Shown here in pieces: positions 11,301 to 19,515 of a stretch of 64,000 bases of DNA (the first letter of the stretch is position 1; every line of letters begins with the position of its first letter). Position numbers and translations under genes: made by a program. The notes under the pieces were generated by a model. It was given only the letters and a program-made list of their open reading frames with translations, did no database searches and had not been told where the DNA came from. Origin of the DNA: G965212025 sp965215765. Its GTDB lineage: Bacteria > Pseudomonadota > Gammaproteobacteria > Poriferisulfidales > Oxydemutatoraceae. The stretch lies in contig OZ244118.1 in assembly GCA_965215765.1 (NCBI GenBank), forward strand, positions 2,170,001-2,234,000, in the 5' to 3' direction.

Positions 11301-14300
11301 CCAATCCTTGGTTCTTCTCGCGTCAATGCCGGCAGCCAATTCGTAGTGCGCTGTCGGGTTTGAATTGATGTCTTGCAGCTGACAGAGTCTCTTGATCTGG
11401 TAGGGAACTTCTGGTGTCCCCTTACCTGCCTGCCCTGCCATTAAGTCTGCACCCAACTCCGGAGAGCACACCGTTTCGATGGTGACAGTGAACGTGGTTC
11501 TTACATCAGCAGGACTTTTAACTTCCAGCACGAAGCTTCCCACATCATAAAAGTCAAGCGAGTCTCGGCGCACCTCTACCTCAACAACGCCTCCTCTCGT
11601 CGAACCGCTGAACACTACAGTCGAGCCCTCTGCTATGCCATCCTTACTGACAAAACCCCACGACAAACCAGCCCCGTCGGAGTCAGGGCTATCGCGGTCA
11701 ATTGCGCTAAAACTCAGAATGCTGGTCGAACCACCCCATATCATTCCGGTCTGTTCCCTTCCGCCAACCACCAACGGGCTCGCGCCCACAATCCGAACCG
11801 GAATTCGGTCAACATTGCCGGAAATATCGTTCTTGAGCACAACGTAAAGACCTTTGCCAGCCAACTCCTCATTGCCTACTACCACAAGCGTAACCATGCT
11901 TGCATCAGTCGTGATTCTTCCGGAATCGACAAACGTTCTGCTGGTCGAACCATCCTCAAGAACAAAGTAGGCGAAGTCACGTGGTGTGGATGTCTCATCA
12001 AAAAGAAGAGACCACGTCAAAGTGACACGTTCTCCCGGAGTGCCTGCGTAGCCTACAGAGAAACTATAGGTGGTGGCTCCCTCAACCCCCACCGGGTCAA
12101 TGTCACTCCTGAGGATATAAGGTTGCTTCGACTCCTCAACCTCAACCCGAACCCGGTCAACATAGTCAGAAATATTACTCTTGAGCACAACATGAAAGCT
12201 CTTGCCAGCCAGCCTCTCATCACCCACTACCACCAGCATTACCGTGGCGGCATCACCCGTTGTTAGCCTTCTATATTCAAAAAACGTTGTGCTGGTCGTT
12301 CCGTCTCCGAGGTCAAAGTAGACCAAATGATGCAGCGTGGTCGGCACACCGAAAAGAGACCACCTCAAATCAACAAATTGTCCCAAAGTGCCCTCGTAGC
12401 CAGCAGAGAAAGAAAAGGTGGTGGTGCTCTCAACATCTGCCAAGCCAATGTCACCACCATCCCGAACGATGTAGGGCGCATCTTCAGTCCGAACCCGAAT
12501 CCGGTCATCATTGGCAGAAACATTGTTCTTAAGCACAACATAAAAGCCCATTCCTGCCGCAAGTCTGTCATCGCGCACGACAGAAAACATCGCGGCAGAA
12601 CCATTTACCTCTACGCTGGTCGTGCCATCCTCACGAACAAAGTAGGCGAGCCCGCTTGGCGCGGATGACGCATCAAAAAGAAGCGACCACGTCAAAGTAA
12701 CAGGTTTCCCAAGAGTGCCCGGGACATCTGCCTCTAGTGAAAAGCGCGTGATGTCTGGAAAACCTGTCCTCACCACCAACTCGGTGTGACTTTTGATATA
12801 CGGCTTCCGGTTCAAGTCCGAATTTCGGTTGCTCGACAATTGCGGCAATTCCGTAATACTGCCAAAATCCCAAACATTCGCATCCCATCCCTTGTAACTC
12901 AAAACACTCTCCTGGAAATCCGGCGAACAGGTCGCGCTGATCGTCGTCGGACAACGTAACTGCGTAAAGGTACGTGCTTCCCCCAAGCCATGGATCCGCC
13001 CCCTGGCAGCATAATAGCTGTTAGTGATGTCGTCGTCGCTATACCCCACGAGACCACCAGTGCGACTGTTGTTGCCGGTTCCAGAAACCGAACCTGTTGC
13101 GTAGCTGTTGCTGATGTCGCCGTCGCTATACCCCACGAGACCACCAGTGCGGCTGTCATTACCGGTTCCAACAACCGAACCTGTTGCGTAGCTGTTGCTG
13201 GTCCTTGCTCTATATCTTTGGTATCCCACGAGACCACCAGTGCGACTGTTGTTACCGGTTCCAGAAACCGAACCTGTTGCGTAGCTGTTGCTGATGTCAC
13301 CGTTGCTATACCCCACGAGACCACCAGTGCGACTGTCGTTACCGGTTCCAGAAACCGAACCTGTTGCGTAGCTGTTGCTGATGTCGCCGTCGCTATACCC
13401 CACGAGACCACCAATGGAACTGCCGTAACCGGTTCCAGAAACCGAGCCTGTTGCGTAGCTGTTGCTGATGTCACCGTTGCTATACCCCACGAGACCACCA
13501 GTGCGACTGTCGTTACCGGCTCCAGAAACCGAACCTGTTGCATAGCTGTTGCTGATGTCGCCGTAGTTATATCCCACGAGACCACCAGTGCGACTGTCGT
13601 TACCGGTTCCAGAAACCGAACCAGTTGCAGAGCTGTTGCTGATGTCGCCGTAGTTATATCCTGCGAGACCACCAGTGCGGCTGTCGTCACCGGATCCAAC
13701 AACCGAACCCGTCGCAGAGCTGTTGCTAATGCTGCCGTAGTTATATCCTGCGAGACCACCAGTGCGACTGTAGTTGCCGGATCCAACAACCGAACCCGTC
13801 GCAGAACTGTTGCTAATGCTGCCGTAGTTATATCCTGCGAGACCACCAATGGAACTGTACTCACCGACCCCAGAAACAGAACCAGTCGCAGAGCTGTTGC
13901 TGATGTCGCCGTCGCTATACCCCACGAGACCACCAGTGCGGCTGTGGTCACCGGATCCAACAACCGAACCCGTCGCGGAACAGTCCTCTATCACCCCTTC
14001 GTTTGAGCCAACCAGTGACCCTACGCTAAAATTCCCGGTCGTACGCGAACCAACCAGCCTTATGCCCTGTATAGTCGCACCACCTGCCAAGATGGAGAAC
14101 AGACCTACAGGATCGTATGCGCCACTACGACTGATCGTCAACGAACTGATTACGTGGTTGCTTGCGTTCACGAAAGAGCCCGAAAATCCACTTGTCCCAG
14201 TACTTTCGAACGGACTAAAACCCGCATCATATCCACCACCGATCGGTTCAAAACCCGCACCATCGTTCCAATCCTTGGTTCTTCTCGCGTCAATGCCGGC

Positions 14301-17300
14301 AGCCAATTCGTAGTGCGCTGTCGGGTTTGAATTGATGTCTTGCAGCTGACAGAGCCTCTTGATCTGGTAGGGAACTTCTGGTGTCCCCTTACCTGCCTGC
14401 CCTGCCATTAAGTCTGCACCCAACTCCGGAGAGCACACCGTTTCGATGGTGACAGTGAACGTGGTTCTTACATCAGCAGGACTTTTAACTTCCAGCACGA
14501 AGCTTCCCACATCATAAAAGTCAAGCGAGTCTCGGCGCACCTCTACCTCAACAACGCCTCCTCTCGTCGAACCGCTGAACACTACAGTCGAGCCCTCTGC
14601 TATGCCATCCTTACTGACAAAACCCCATGACAAACCAGCCCCGTCGGAGTCAGGGCTATCGCGGTCAATTGCGCTAAAACTCAGAATGCTGGTCGAACCA
14701 CCCCATATCATTCCGGTCTGTTCCCTTCCGCCAACCACCAACGGGCTCGCGCCCACAATCCGAACCGGAATTCGGTCAACATTGCCGGAAATATCGTTCT
14801 TGAGCACAACGTAAAGACCTTTGCCAGCCAACTCCTCATTGCCTACTACCACAAGCGTAACCATGCTTGCATCAGTCGTGATTCTTCTGGAATCGACAAA
14901 CGTTCTGCTGGTCGAACCATCCTCAAGAACAAAGTAGGCGAAGTCACGTGGTGTGGATGTCTCATCAAAAAGAAGAGACCACGTCAAAGTGACACGTTCT
15001 CCCGGAGTGCCTGCGTAGCCTACAGAGAAACTATAGGTGGTGGCTCCCTCAACCCCCACCGGGTCAATGTCACTCCTGAGGATATAAGGTTGCTTCGACT
15101 CCTCAACCTCAACCCGAACCCGGTCAACATAGTCAGAAATATCACTCTTGAGCACAACATGAAAGCTCTTGCCAGCCAGCCCCTCATCACCCACTACCAC
15201 CAACATTACCGTGGCAGCATCACCCGTTGTTAGCCTTCTATATTCAGAAAACGTTGTGCTGGTCGTACCGTCTCCGAGGTCAAAGTAGACCAAATGATGC
15301 AGCGTGGTCGGCACACCGAAAAGAGACCACCTCAAACCAACAAATTGTCCCAAAGTGCCCTCGTAGCCTGCAGAGAAAGAAAAGGTGGTGGTGCTCTCAA
15401 TATATGCCAAGCCAATATCATCATCCTGGATGATGTAGGGTGCATCCACAATCTGAACCCGAATCCGGTCATCACTGGCAGAAACATTGTTCTTAAGCAC
15501 AACATAAAAGCCCATTCCTGCCGCAAGTCTGCCATCGCGCACGACAGAAAGCATCGCGGCAGAACCATTTACCTCTACGCTGGTCGTGCCATCCTCACGA
15601 ACAAAGTAGGCGAGCCCGCTTGGCGCGGATGACGCATCAAAAAGAAGCGACCACGTCAAAGTAACAGGTTTCCCAAGAGTGCCCGGGACATCTGCCTCTA
15701 GTGAAAAGCGCGTGATGTCTGGAAAACCTGTCCTCACCACCAACTCGGTGTGACTTTTGATATACGGCTTCCGGTTCAAATCCAAATTTCGGTTGCTCGA
15801 CAATTGCGGCAAGTCCGTAATACTGCCAAAATCCCAGACATTCGGATCCCACCCTATGTAACTCAAAACACTCTCTTGGGAATCCGGCGGACAGGTCGCG
15901 CTGAACATCGTCGGACAACGTAACTGCGTAAAGGTACGTACTTCCCCCAAGTCATGGATCCACCCTCTGGCAGCATAATAGCTGTTAGTGATGCCTCCAC
16001 CGCCCCTCCTTCCCTTTCCCACAAGGCCGCCAACTCGGTCTCGACCGGAAACCGAACCCGTTGCGTAGCTGTTGCTGATGTCACCAACGCTTTCTCCCAC
16101 CAGGCCGCCAATGTAGTTACCGGCTCCAACAACCGAACCCGTTGCGTAGCTGTTACTGACGCTGCCCAGGCTAACGCCCATCAAGCCGCCAACATTGTTT
16201 CGCCCGGAAACCGAACCCGTCGCGTAGCTGTTGTTGATGTTGCCGTCTCCTCGCCCCACGAGGCCGCCAATGTAGTTACCGGCTCCAACAACCGAACCCG
16301 TTGCGTAGCTGTTACTGACACTGCCCAGGCTAACGCCCACCAAGCTGCCAACATTGTTTCGCCCGGAAACTAAACCCGTCGCGTAGCTGTTGTTGATGTT
16401 GCCGTCTCCTCGCCCCACGAGACCGCCAACGTTGGAACCAGTGCCTGTAACCGTACTGGCTGCATGGCTGTTATTGATGGAGCCATGGTTATACCCCACG
16501 AGGCCGCCAACCGAGTCACTCCCAGAAACCAAGCCTGTCGCGGAGCTATCTTCTATCACACCATTGTTGTAACCAACCAATGGCCCTGCGTTATTACGTC
16601 CGTCTGTACGCGAGCCGACCAGTATGACGCCACGTATAGTCGCGCCTTTTGCCAATCTGGAGAACAGACCTACGTTATCCGTATCGCTATGACTGATCGT
16701 CAGCGAACTGATTACGTGGTTGCTCGCATTCACGAAAGAGCCCGAAAACCCACCTGTCTCAGTGCTTGCGATCGGCTTAAAACCCGTACGACCGTTCCAG
16801 TCCTTGGTTCTGCTCGCGTCAATGCCGGCAACCAATTCGTAGTGCGCTGTTAGACTTGAACTGATGTCTTGCAACTGGCAGAGCCTCTCAATCCGGTAGC
16901 GATCGTCTGGTTTCCCCGTACCTGTCTGCTCTGTCATCAAGTCTGTGCCCAACTCCGGAGAACACACCGTTTCGACGGTGACAGTGACCATGGTCTTTAC
17001 ACCAACAGGACTTTCAACCTCCAGCACAAAGCTACCCACATCATAAAGATCAAGCGAGCCGCGGCTCACCTCCACCTCAACAGTGCCTCCCTTTTGCGTA
17101 CTGCTAAACACTACAGTCGAGCCCTCTGCTACGTCTGTACTTAAGAAACTCCACGATAATCCAGCACCGCCAGAGCCAGGACTATCGGGGTCAGTCGCGC
17201 TAAACTTCAGGATGGTTCTGGTCGAACCCTCCCATATCTCTCCGGTCTGCTCCCTTCCCCCATCCACCAACGGCTTCAACCCTGCAATTCGAAACTGAAC

Positions 17301-18938
17301 CCGGTCATCATCGGCAGAAATATTGTTCTTGAGCACAACATAAAAGCCCTTTCCTATCGTGTCATCGCTCACGACGACAGTAAGAGTCGGAACAAAGCCA
17401 TTTGCCTCTGTGCTTGTTGTACCATTCCCAAGATCAAAGTAGACGAAACCGCTTAGCGTGGGCGGCTCATCAAAAAGAAGTGACCACGTCAGAGTGGCTG
17501 ATTCTCTTGGAGTACCCGGATAATCTGCCTTTAAAGAAAAGTGTGTGGCACCGTGAATACCTATCCCTAACAATGAGGTGGAACTTTTGATATACGGCTT
17601 CAGGTTCAAGTCCGAATTTTGGTTGCTCAACAATTGCGGCAAGCCCGTTGCACTGCCGAAATTCCAAACATTCGCATCCCAATCCTCGTAAGTGCTCTCT
17701 TGGGAACCAGGCGGACAGATCTCGCTGGCCGCCATCGGACAACGCAGCTGCGCAAAGGTGCGCTCTTTCCCAAAACCATTGGTCCGCCCTCTGGCGGCAT
17801 AATAACTATTGCGGATGCTACCGCCGTTAGGTATACTTCCCACCAGACCACCAACATTTTCCACCCCGGAGACCGAACCTGTCGCATAGCTGCTGTTGAT
17901 GTCTCCACGAACCCACCCCACAAGGCCACCAACGTAGTTACTTATCCCGGAAACCGAACCTGTCGCATAGCTGCTGTTGATGTTTCCACGAACCAACCCC
18001 GCAAGGCCACCAACGTAGTTACTTATCCCGGAAACCGAACCTGTCGCATAGCTGTTGCTAATCTCACCAAGATACACTTGTCCCACAAGGCCGCCAACTC
18101 TGCCTTGACCGGAAACCGAAGCTGTCGCATAGCTGCTGTTGATGTCTCCACCAACCCACCCCGCAAGGCCACCAACGAAGTAACTTCTCCCGGAAACCGA
18201 ACCTGCCGCATAGCTGCTGTTGATGTTTCCATGAACCCACCCCGCAAGGCCACCAACGTAGTTACCTCTCCCGGAAACCGAAGCTGCCGCATAGCTATTG
18301 TTTATCTCGCCACTGCTTAGCCCCACAAGTCCACCAACATTAGCAACCCCGGAAACCGAACCCGTCGCGGAGCAGCCCTCTATCACACCGAAGTTGCTAC
18401 CAACCAATAACCCTGCATAAGAATTAAAACCTGCGGTCACACGCGAGTCGACTAGTATTAAGCTCCGTATAGTCGCTCCTTTTGCCAATTTGGAGAACAG
18501 ACCTATATGCTTGAAGTGGTTTATGCCACTACGACTGATCGTCAACGAACTGATCTTGTGGGTGCTTGCGTTCACGAACGAGCCCGAAAACCCATCTCCC
18601 TCACCGCTTGCGATCGGCTCAAAACCCTTACTATTGTTCCAATCCTTGGTCTCACTCGCGTCAATGTCGGCAACCAATTCGTAGTACGCTGTCGGGCTTG
18701 AACTAATGTCTTGTAACTGGCAGAGCTTCCCGATTTTGTAAGGATCACCTTTGATACCATTCCCCTTCTTCACCTTCATTTCAGGTGTGCATCCATTGCC
18801 TTCAAAGGCTTGGGCAAAGGCGGGCGACAGAACGCAGGACAAAACAAGCAGCAGGCAGGCGTACGCTGCCTTTCCAAAACCTGTCAAGGCCGCGCCTGAA
18901 ACCGCACGTCTGACACAACGAACACCAAGTTTCGCCAT
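2304..18938 (-). CDS. gene A: giant GLUG-repeat exported surface protein (about 5,544 aa)
   Basis: Largest member of the family. The chosen start is the ATG at 18938 (MAKLGVRC), aligned with the MLKLGVRC starts of the paralogues; ATGs at 18944 and 18995 are alternatives. A signal peptide ends at LSPAFAQ. Seven GLUG modules follow, each opening with a PY-I--LCQLQD segment, then DIDAS, FSGSFVN, LTISRS, GLFS and GATIRG, then strings of GGLVG / NSYATGSVSG repeats closing with NSYYAARG and LPQL. Between modules are spacers: type 1 (TLTWSL ... FYVVLKNNIS) and type 2 (FSATD ... LSW-F ... SFVLEVKSP). Before the last module, seven type-1 domains stand in tandem. The protein ends RVKVYLGGAVR. GLUG repeats are known from beta-helical adhesins, so a surface or secreted adhesive role is inferred. 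The ribosome site is weak and the -10 degraded, so expression is doubtful. Confidence 0.9.
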   Translation of the reverse strand: MAKLGVRCVRRAVSGAALTGFGKAAYACLLLVLSCVLSPAFAQAFEGNGCTPEMKVKKGNGIKGDPYKIGKLCQLQDISSSPTAYYELVADIDASETKDWNNSKGFEPIASGEGDGFSGSFVNASTHKISSLTISRSGINHFKHIGLFSKLAKGATIRSLILVDSRVTAGFNSYAGLLVGSNFGVIEGCSATGSVSGVANVGGLVGLSSGEINNSYAAASVSGRGNYVGGLAGWVHGNINSSYAAGSVSGRSYFVGGLAGWVGGDINSSYATASVSGQGRVGGLVGQVYLGEISNSYATGSVSGISNYVGGLAGLVRGNINSSYATGSVSGISNYVGGLVGWVRGDINSSYATGSVSGVENVGGLVGSIPNGGSIRNSYYAARGRTNGFGKERTFAQLRCPMAASEICPPGSQESTYEDWDANVWNFGSATGLPQLLSNQNSDLNLKPYIKSSTSLLGIGIHGATHFSLKADYPGTPRESATLTWSLLFDEPPTLSGFVYFDLGNGTTSTEANGFVPTLTVVVSDDTIGKGFYVVLKNNISADDDRVQFRIAGLKPLVDGGREQTGEIWEGSTRTILKFSATDPDSPGSGGAGLSWSFLSTDVAEGSTVVFSSTQKGGTVEVEVSRGSLDLYDVGSFVLEVESPVGVKTMVTVTVETVCSPELGTDLMTEQTGTGKPDDRYRIERLCQLQDISSSLTAHYELVAGIDASRTKDWNGRTGFKPIASTETGGFSGSFVNASNHVISSLTISHSDTDNVGLFSRLAKGATIRGVILVGSRTDGRNNAGPLVGYNNGVIEDSSATGLVSGSDSVGGLVGYNHGSINNSHAASTVTGTGSNVGGLVGRGDGNINNSYATGLVSGRNNVGSLVGVSLGSVSNSYATGSVVGAGNYIGGLVGRGDGNINNSYATGSVSGRNNVGGLMGVSLGSVSNSYATGSVVGAGNYIGGLVGESVGDISNSYATGSVSGRDRVGGLVGKGRRGGGGITNSYYAARGWIHDLGEVRTFTQLRCPTMFSATCPPDSQESVLSYIGWDPNVWDFGSITDLPQLSSNRNLDLNRKPYIKSHTELVVRTGFPDITRFSLEADVPGTLGKPVTLTWSLLFDASSAPSGLAYFVREDGTTSVEVNGSAAMLSVVRDGRLAAGMGFYVVLKNNVSASDDRIRVQIVDAPYIIQDDDIGLAYIESTTTFSFSAGYEGTLGQFVGLRWSLFGVPTTLHHLVYFDLGDGTTSTTFSEYRRLTTGDAATVMLVVVGDEGLAGKSFHVVLKSDISDYVDRVRVEVEESKQPYILRSDIDPVGVEGATTYSFSVGYAGTPGERVTLTWSLLFDETSTPRDFAYFVLEDGSTSRTFVDSRRITTDASMVTLVVVGNEELAGKGLYVVLKNDISGNVDRIPVRIVGASPLVVGGREQTGMIWGGSTSILSFSAIDRDSPDSDGAGLSWGFVSKDGIAEGSTVVFSGSTRGGVVEVEVRRDSLDFYDVGSFVLEVKSPADVRTTFTVTIETVCSPELGADLMAGQAGKGTPEVPYQIKRLCQLQDINSNPTAHYELAAGIDARRTKDWNDGAGFEPIGGGYDAGFSPFESTGTSGFSGSFVNASNHVISSLTISRSGAYDPVGLFSILAGGATIQGIRLVGSRTTGNFSVGSLVGSNEGVIEDCSATGSVVGSGDHSRTGGLVGYSDGDISNSSATGSVSGVGEYSSIGGLAGYNYGSISNSSATGSVVGSGNYSRTGGLAGYNYGSISNSSATGSVVGSGDDSRTGGLAGYNYGDISNSSATGSVSGTGNDSRTGGLVGYNYGDISNSYATGSVSGAGNDSRTGGLVGYSNGDISNSYATGSVSGTGYGSSIGGLVGYSDGDISNSYATGSVSGTGNDSRTGGLVGYSNGDISNSYATGSVSGTGNNSRTGGLVGYQRYRARTSNSYATGSVVGTGNDSRTGGLVGYSDGDISNSYATGSVSGTGNNSRTGGLVGYSDDDITNSYYAARGRIHGLGEARTFTQLRCPTTISATCSPDFQESVLSYKGWDANVWDFGSITELPQLSSNRNSDLNRKPYIKSHTELVVRTGFPDITRFSLEADVPGTLGKPVTLTWSLLFDASSAPSGLAYFVREDGTTSVEVNGSAAMFSVVRDDRLAAGMGFYVVLKNNVSANDDRIRVRTEDAPYIVRDGGDIGLADVESTTTFSFSAGYEGTLGQFVDLRWSLFGVPTTLHHLVYFDLGDGTTSTTFFEYRRLTTGDAATVMLVVVGDERLAGKSFHVVLKSNISDYVDRVRVEVEESKQPYILRSDIDPVGVEGATTYSFSVGYAGTPGERVTLTWSLLFDETSTPRDFAYFVLEDGSTSRTFVDSGRITTDASMVTLVVVGNEELAGKGLYVVLKNDISGNVDRIPVRIVGASPLVVGGREQTGMIWGGSTSILSFSAIDRDSPDSDGAGLSWGFVSKDGIAEGSTVVFSGSTRGGVVEVEVRRDSLDFYDVGSFVLEVKSPADVRTTFTVTIETVCSPELGADLMAGQAGKGTPEVPYQIKRLCQLQDINSNPTAHYELAAGIDARRTKDWNDGAGFEPIGGGYDAGFSPFESTGTSGFSGSFVNASNHVISSLTISRSGAYDPVGLFSILAGGATIQGIRLVGSRTTGNFSVGSLVGSNEGVIEDCSATGSVVGEYSSIGGLVGYSNGSISNSYATGSVFGRRDVGGLAGYSNGSISNSYATGSVFGRRDVGGLAGYSNGDISNSYATGSVSGQGSVGGLVGVSLGIVSNSSATGSVSGVGEYSSIGGLVGVQRNESSVIASYATGSVVGTGNDSRTGGLVGSQEGRVRDSYATGSVSGTGNDSRTGGLVGSQEGSVRDSYATGSVSGTGDDSSTGGLVGYQRYRARISNSYATGSVSGAGDDSSTGGLLGYQGYGSSISNSYATGSVFGTGDNVGGLVGNQVSSSIVNSYHAARGWNNGLGEERAFARLRCPRTPGAFCQSDSRDLTYERWDANVWDFGSATDLPQLLSNRNPNLNLKPYIKGSAEVVAGTGLMGITQLSLEADYPGTPRESVILTWSLLFDEPPTLSKFVYFELENGTTSREANGSVSTLAVVVSDDKAGKGFYVVLKNNISATDDRVQVRIAGLIPLVDGGREQIGKIWEGSTRTILRFSATDLDSPGSGGVGLSWSFLSTDVAEGSTVVFSSSTRGGVVEVEVRRDSLDFYDVGSFVLEVESPAGAKTTFTVTIETMCSTELGADLMAGQTGKGMPEDPYQIKRLCQLQDISSSPTAHYELAAGIDASRTKDWNYGAGFEPIGGRYDAGFRPFESTGTGGFSGSFMNASAHVISSLTISRSGAYNPVGLFSRLVGNGKIEGIRLVDSRTTGNFSVGSLVGLNEGVIKDCSATGSVVGEYGSIGGLVGYSNGSISNSYATGSVFGRSDVGGLAGYSNGDISNSYATGSVVGVGEYSSIGGLVGYSDGGIGNSYATGSVSGTGNDSHTGGLVGYQGYGSSISNSYATGSVFGADEYSRAGGLVGYGDVEQSETVNSYYAARGWRNGLGEERAFAQLRCPRTPSAFCQSDSRDSTYEGWDANVWDFGGATDLPQLSSNWNPNLNLKPYIKGSAEVVAGTGLMDITQLSLEADYPGTPRESVILTWSLLFDEPPTLSKFVYFELENGTTSKEANGSVSTLAVVVSDDKAGKGFYVVLKNNISATDDRVQVRIAGLIPLVDGGREQIGKIWEGSTRTILRFSATDLDSPGSGGVGLSWSFLSTDVAEGSTVVFSSSTRGGVVEVEVRRDSLDFYDVGSFVLEVESPAGAKTTFTVTIETMCSTELGADLMAGQTGKGMPGDPYQIKRLCQLQDISSSPTAYYELVAGIDASRTKDWNYGAGFEPIGGRYDAGFRPFESTGTGGFSGSFVNASAHVISSLTISRSGAYNPVGLFSRLVGNGKIEGIRLVGSRTTGDFSVGSLVGLNEGVIKDCSATGSVSGVGEYSSIGGLVGYSDGGISNSYATGSVSGTGYGSSIGGLVGYQEGESGIGNSYATGSVSGQGSVGGLVGVSLGIVSNSYATGSVSGTGNDSHTGGLVGYQGYGSSISNSYATGSVFGADEYSRAGGLVGYGDVEQSETVNSYYAARGWRNGLGEERTFAQLRCPRTPSAFCQSDSRDSTYEGWDANVWDFGGATDLPQLSSNWNPNLNLKPYIKGSAEVVAGTGLMDITQLSLEADYPGTPRESVTLTWSLSGVPATLRHLVYFDLGGDTTSTTFTESAKFTDSASTATLVVEGNKELAGISFYVVLRNNISANDDRVRVQVGEEKQPYIFRNDDIRQAGVEGNTTFSLSVDYAGPAGQAVTLSWSLFGVPAALRHLVYFDLGGDTTSTTFTESAKFTDSAGTATLVVEGNKELAGISFYVVLRNNISANDDRVRVQVGEEKQPYILQSDDIRQAGVEVNTTFSLSVAYAGTPEVPVTLSWSLFGVPAALRHLVYFDLGGDTTSTTFTESAKFTDSAGTATLVVEGNKELAGISFYVVLKNDISAKDDRVRVDVEEEKQPYILQSDDIRQAGVEVNTTFSLSVAYAGTPEVPVTLSWSLFGVPAALRHLVYFDLGGNTTSTTFTESAKFTDSASPVTLVVEGNKELAGISFYVVLKNDISVKDDRVRVDVEEEKQPYILQSDDIRQAGVEVNTTFSLSVAYAGTPEVPVTLSWSLFGVPAALRHLVYFDLGGNTTSTTFTESAKFTDSASTVTLVVVGNKELAGISFYVVLKNDISAKDDRVRVDVEEEKQPYVLQSDDIRQAGVEGNTTFSLSVGYAGTPEVPVTLSWSLSGVPAALRHLVYFDLGDGTTSTTVTDIAKLTDSASPVTLVVVGNKGLAGRSFYVVLRNDISANDDRVRVQVEEEKQPYILQSDDIRQAGVEGNTTFSLSVGYAGTPGKPVTLTWSLSGVPAALRHLVYFDLGGDTTSTTFTESAKFTDSAGTATLVVEGNKELAGISFYVVLKNDISAKDDRVPVQIGGAYPSVDSKEVQTVWDGSTRTTLMFSATDHDSPDDGSGLSWDFFSTDRIAEGSAVRFNSTQKGSVVEVEVRRRLDLRDVGSFVLGVESRAGVKTTFTVTVKTVCSSVPGADLMAGQAGTGTSDDPYQIKRLCQLQDVSSSPSAHYELAADIDGNSPRMLNGGTGFEPIASTAADGFSGSFVSTNSYVISSLTISRSSTDNVGLFSRLAAGATIRGVILVGSRTTGRNSVGSLVGFNSGVIEGCSATGSVSGVEQVGGLVGFSSGDISGGFAAGSVRGLVQRNAGDASASRRNSANLITGGDYVGGLVGISSGVISDSSAIGSVSGGNQVGGLVGFSSNRSSIDNSYASSTVTGTDFVGGLVGSSSGGISDSSATGSVSGGNQVGGLVGRQVGSSIRNSYAASNVKGAGYVGGLVGSSSGEVSRSSATGSVSGVEQVGGLVGRNEENGSVSRSYAASMVTGRDVVGGLVGSNEKGASVSQSVAASTVTGSSVIGGLVGSNEKGATVTQSVTASVVTGDSGDDGLVGAGDGDVTDSSVQPDSRGVLFEGWDLETDGEPELRSVVDSTAKRLRVKVYLGGAVR
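4040..6480 (-). repeat. 348-bp intragenic tandem array (seven type-1 spacer domains)
   Basis: Seven consecutive copies of a 116-codon unit within gene A. Antisense landmarks fall at exactly 348-bp intervals (4350, 4698, 5046, 5394, 5742, 6090). Each protein copy has the pattern RQAGVE-NTTFSLSV, WSL-GVPAALRHLVYFDL, TTSTT-T, TLVV-GNKELAG, FYVVL-NDIS and DDRVRV. The central copies are almost identical at DNA level, with small substitutions shared in mosaic fashion, as expected from unequal crossing-over or gene conversion. The predicted fold is a beta-sandwich (Ig-like); this is an inference from composition and length. Confidence 0.93.
6371..9855 (-). repeat. 1.74-kb near-identical tandem duplication inside gene A
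   Basis: 6371-8110 and about 8111-9855 are two successive copies of a unit made of one GLUG module, one type-1 spacer and one type-2 spacer. Anchors such as GACCTGTCCCCGCCACCACC recur with an offset of about 1,745 bp. The spacer and module-opening parts are virtually identical. The GLUG repeats in the middle differ by replaced or lost repeats, so the variation is concentrated in the beta-helix. Confidence 0.9.
10990..15945 (-). repeat. 2-kb duplicated block inside gene A, offset about 2.97 kb
   Basis: About 10990-12980 and 13960-15945 are near-identical over the module opening, three type-1 spacers and one type-2 spacer. For example, ATTCCCGGTCGTACGCGAAC occurs at about 11063 and 14030. Between the copies is a GLUG string of unequal length in the two modules. 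Together with the 1.74-kb duplication this accounts for much of the size of gene A. Confidence 0.88.
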
Positions 18939-19350
18939 GGGCATTACCAACAACTCATGACAACGAACGAAGGGCGTGAGGTGGCGATACGACATGTTGC
19001 GGCGTGAAGCAAGTCAGCGACCGAGCCTTGGGAACAAGTCCGCCGTCCTGCCATAAAACAGGAATATCCAAGGTTCAGCAGAGCCTCGCGAGATAGCTGG
19101 CTGTCAATGGCGCACCCTCTGCGGGCAGGAAGCAGAACAGAAAATAACGGCTTGGCCTCTCGTCTGGGCTAAAAGTGTGCAGGAGCGTTCCGGAAGAAAT
19201 TGTGCATCTGCACAGGGTACGGATTCAGTCAGTCGCTGTCAAACATCGGAGGCAGGCAGGGGTCACAGTGGCCGCTCGGAAAATATGTGGCAATGGCAAG
19301 CAAGTTGGGCTGAGCTGACGCCGGAAAACGTCGGCGAACTCTCTGGTAGG
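18939..19350 (-). promoter_or_regulatory. 5' flank of gene A with a decayed promoter module
   Basis: This region is collinear with the 5' flanks of B, C, D and E. The position matching their -35 reads TTGGAT (19071-19066). The position matching their -10 reads AGGACG (19049-19044) instead of TAAGAT or TAGAAT. The GAGG ribosome site of the paralogues is replaced by GGTAA. From about 19110 to 19350 the sequence contains the conserved GCAGGAGCGTTCCGGAAG element seen upstream of other members, and no gene. Confidence 0.55.
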
Positions 19351-19515
19351 GGGTTTGGGGGGTTGCGGCTTGCCGGCCGGAAAAGTTCGCTGAAACCGCA
19401 CCAGAACACCAAAACATTAGCGGGGTTGCTGATTGACCGAAACTGCAGAATAGCCGAGGAACAGGAGCCGAGTCCGTGATGGTTTGCGCAGGTACCTCGG
19501 GCATGACCTGAAAAC
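19351..19515. repeat. conserved intergenic block X, copy 1
   Basis: About 165 bp, from GGGTTGCGGCTTGCCGGCCG to the start of the 114-bp array. It is repeated at 38255-38425 and 49440-49612 with few differences. It contains the GCCGGC palindromic stretch and ends CCTGAAAACAAAAGAG, where the array begins in all three copies. No coding assignment. Confidence 0.8.

Noticed and set aside
12990..14006. 338-codon plus-strand open frame with repeated HETTSATVVTGSRNRT
   Set aside because: Exact antisense shadow of GLUG repeats in gene A. The in-phase repeat keeps the complementary frame open, and there is no independent start signal or family.
18810..18938. lipoprotein signal in the leader (VLSC)
   Set aside because: The residues before the Cys do not fit a lipobox well, and all members continue to an AFAQ site, so ordinary signal peptidase cleavage is more likely.
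2304..18938. M26 IgA-protease-type GLUG protein
   Set aside because: Some GLUG proteins carry M26 peptidase domains, but no HExxH site occurs in A, B, C, D, F or G as far as I can see; the only metalloprotease is the matrixin-like insert in E.
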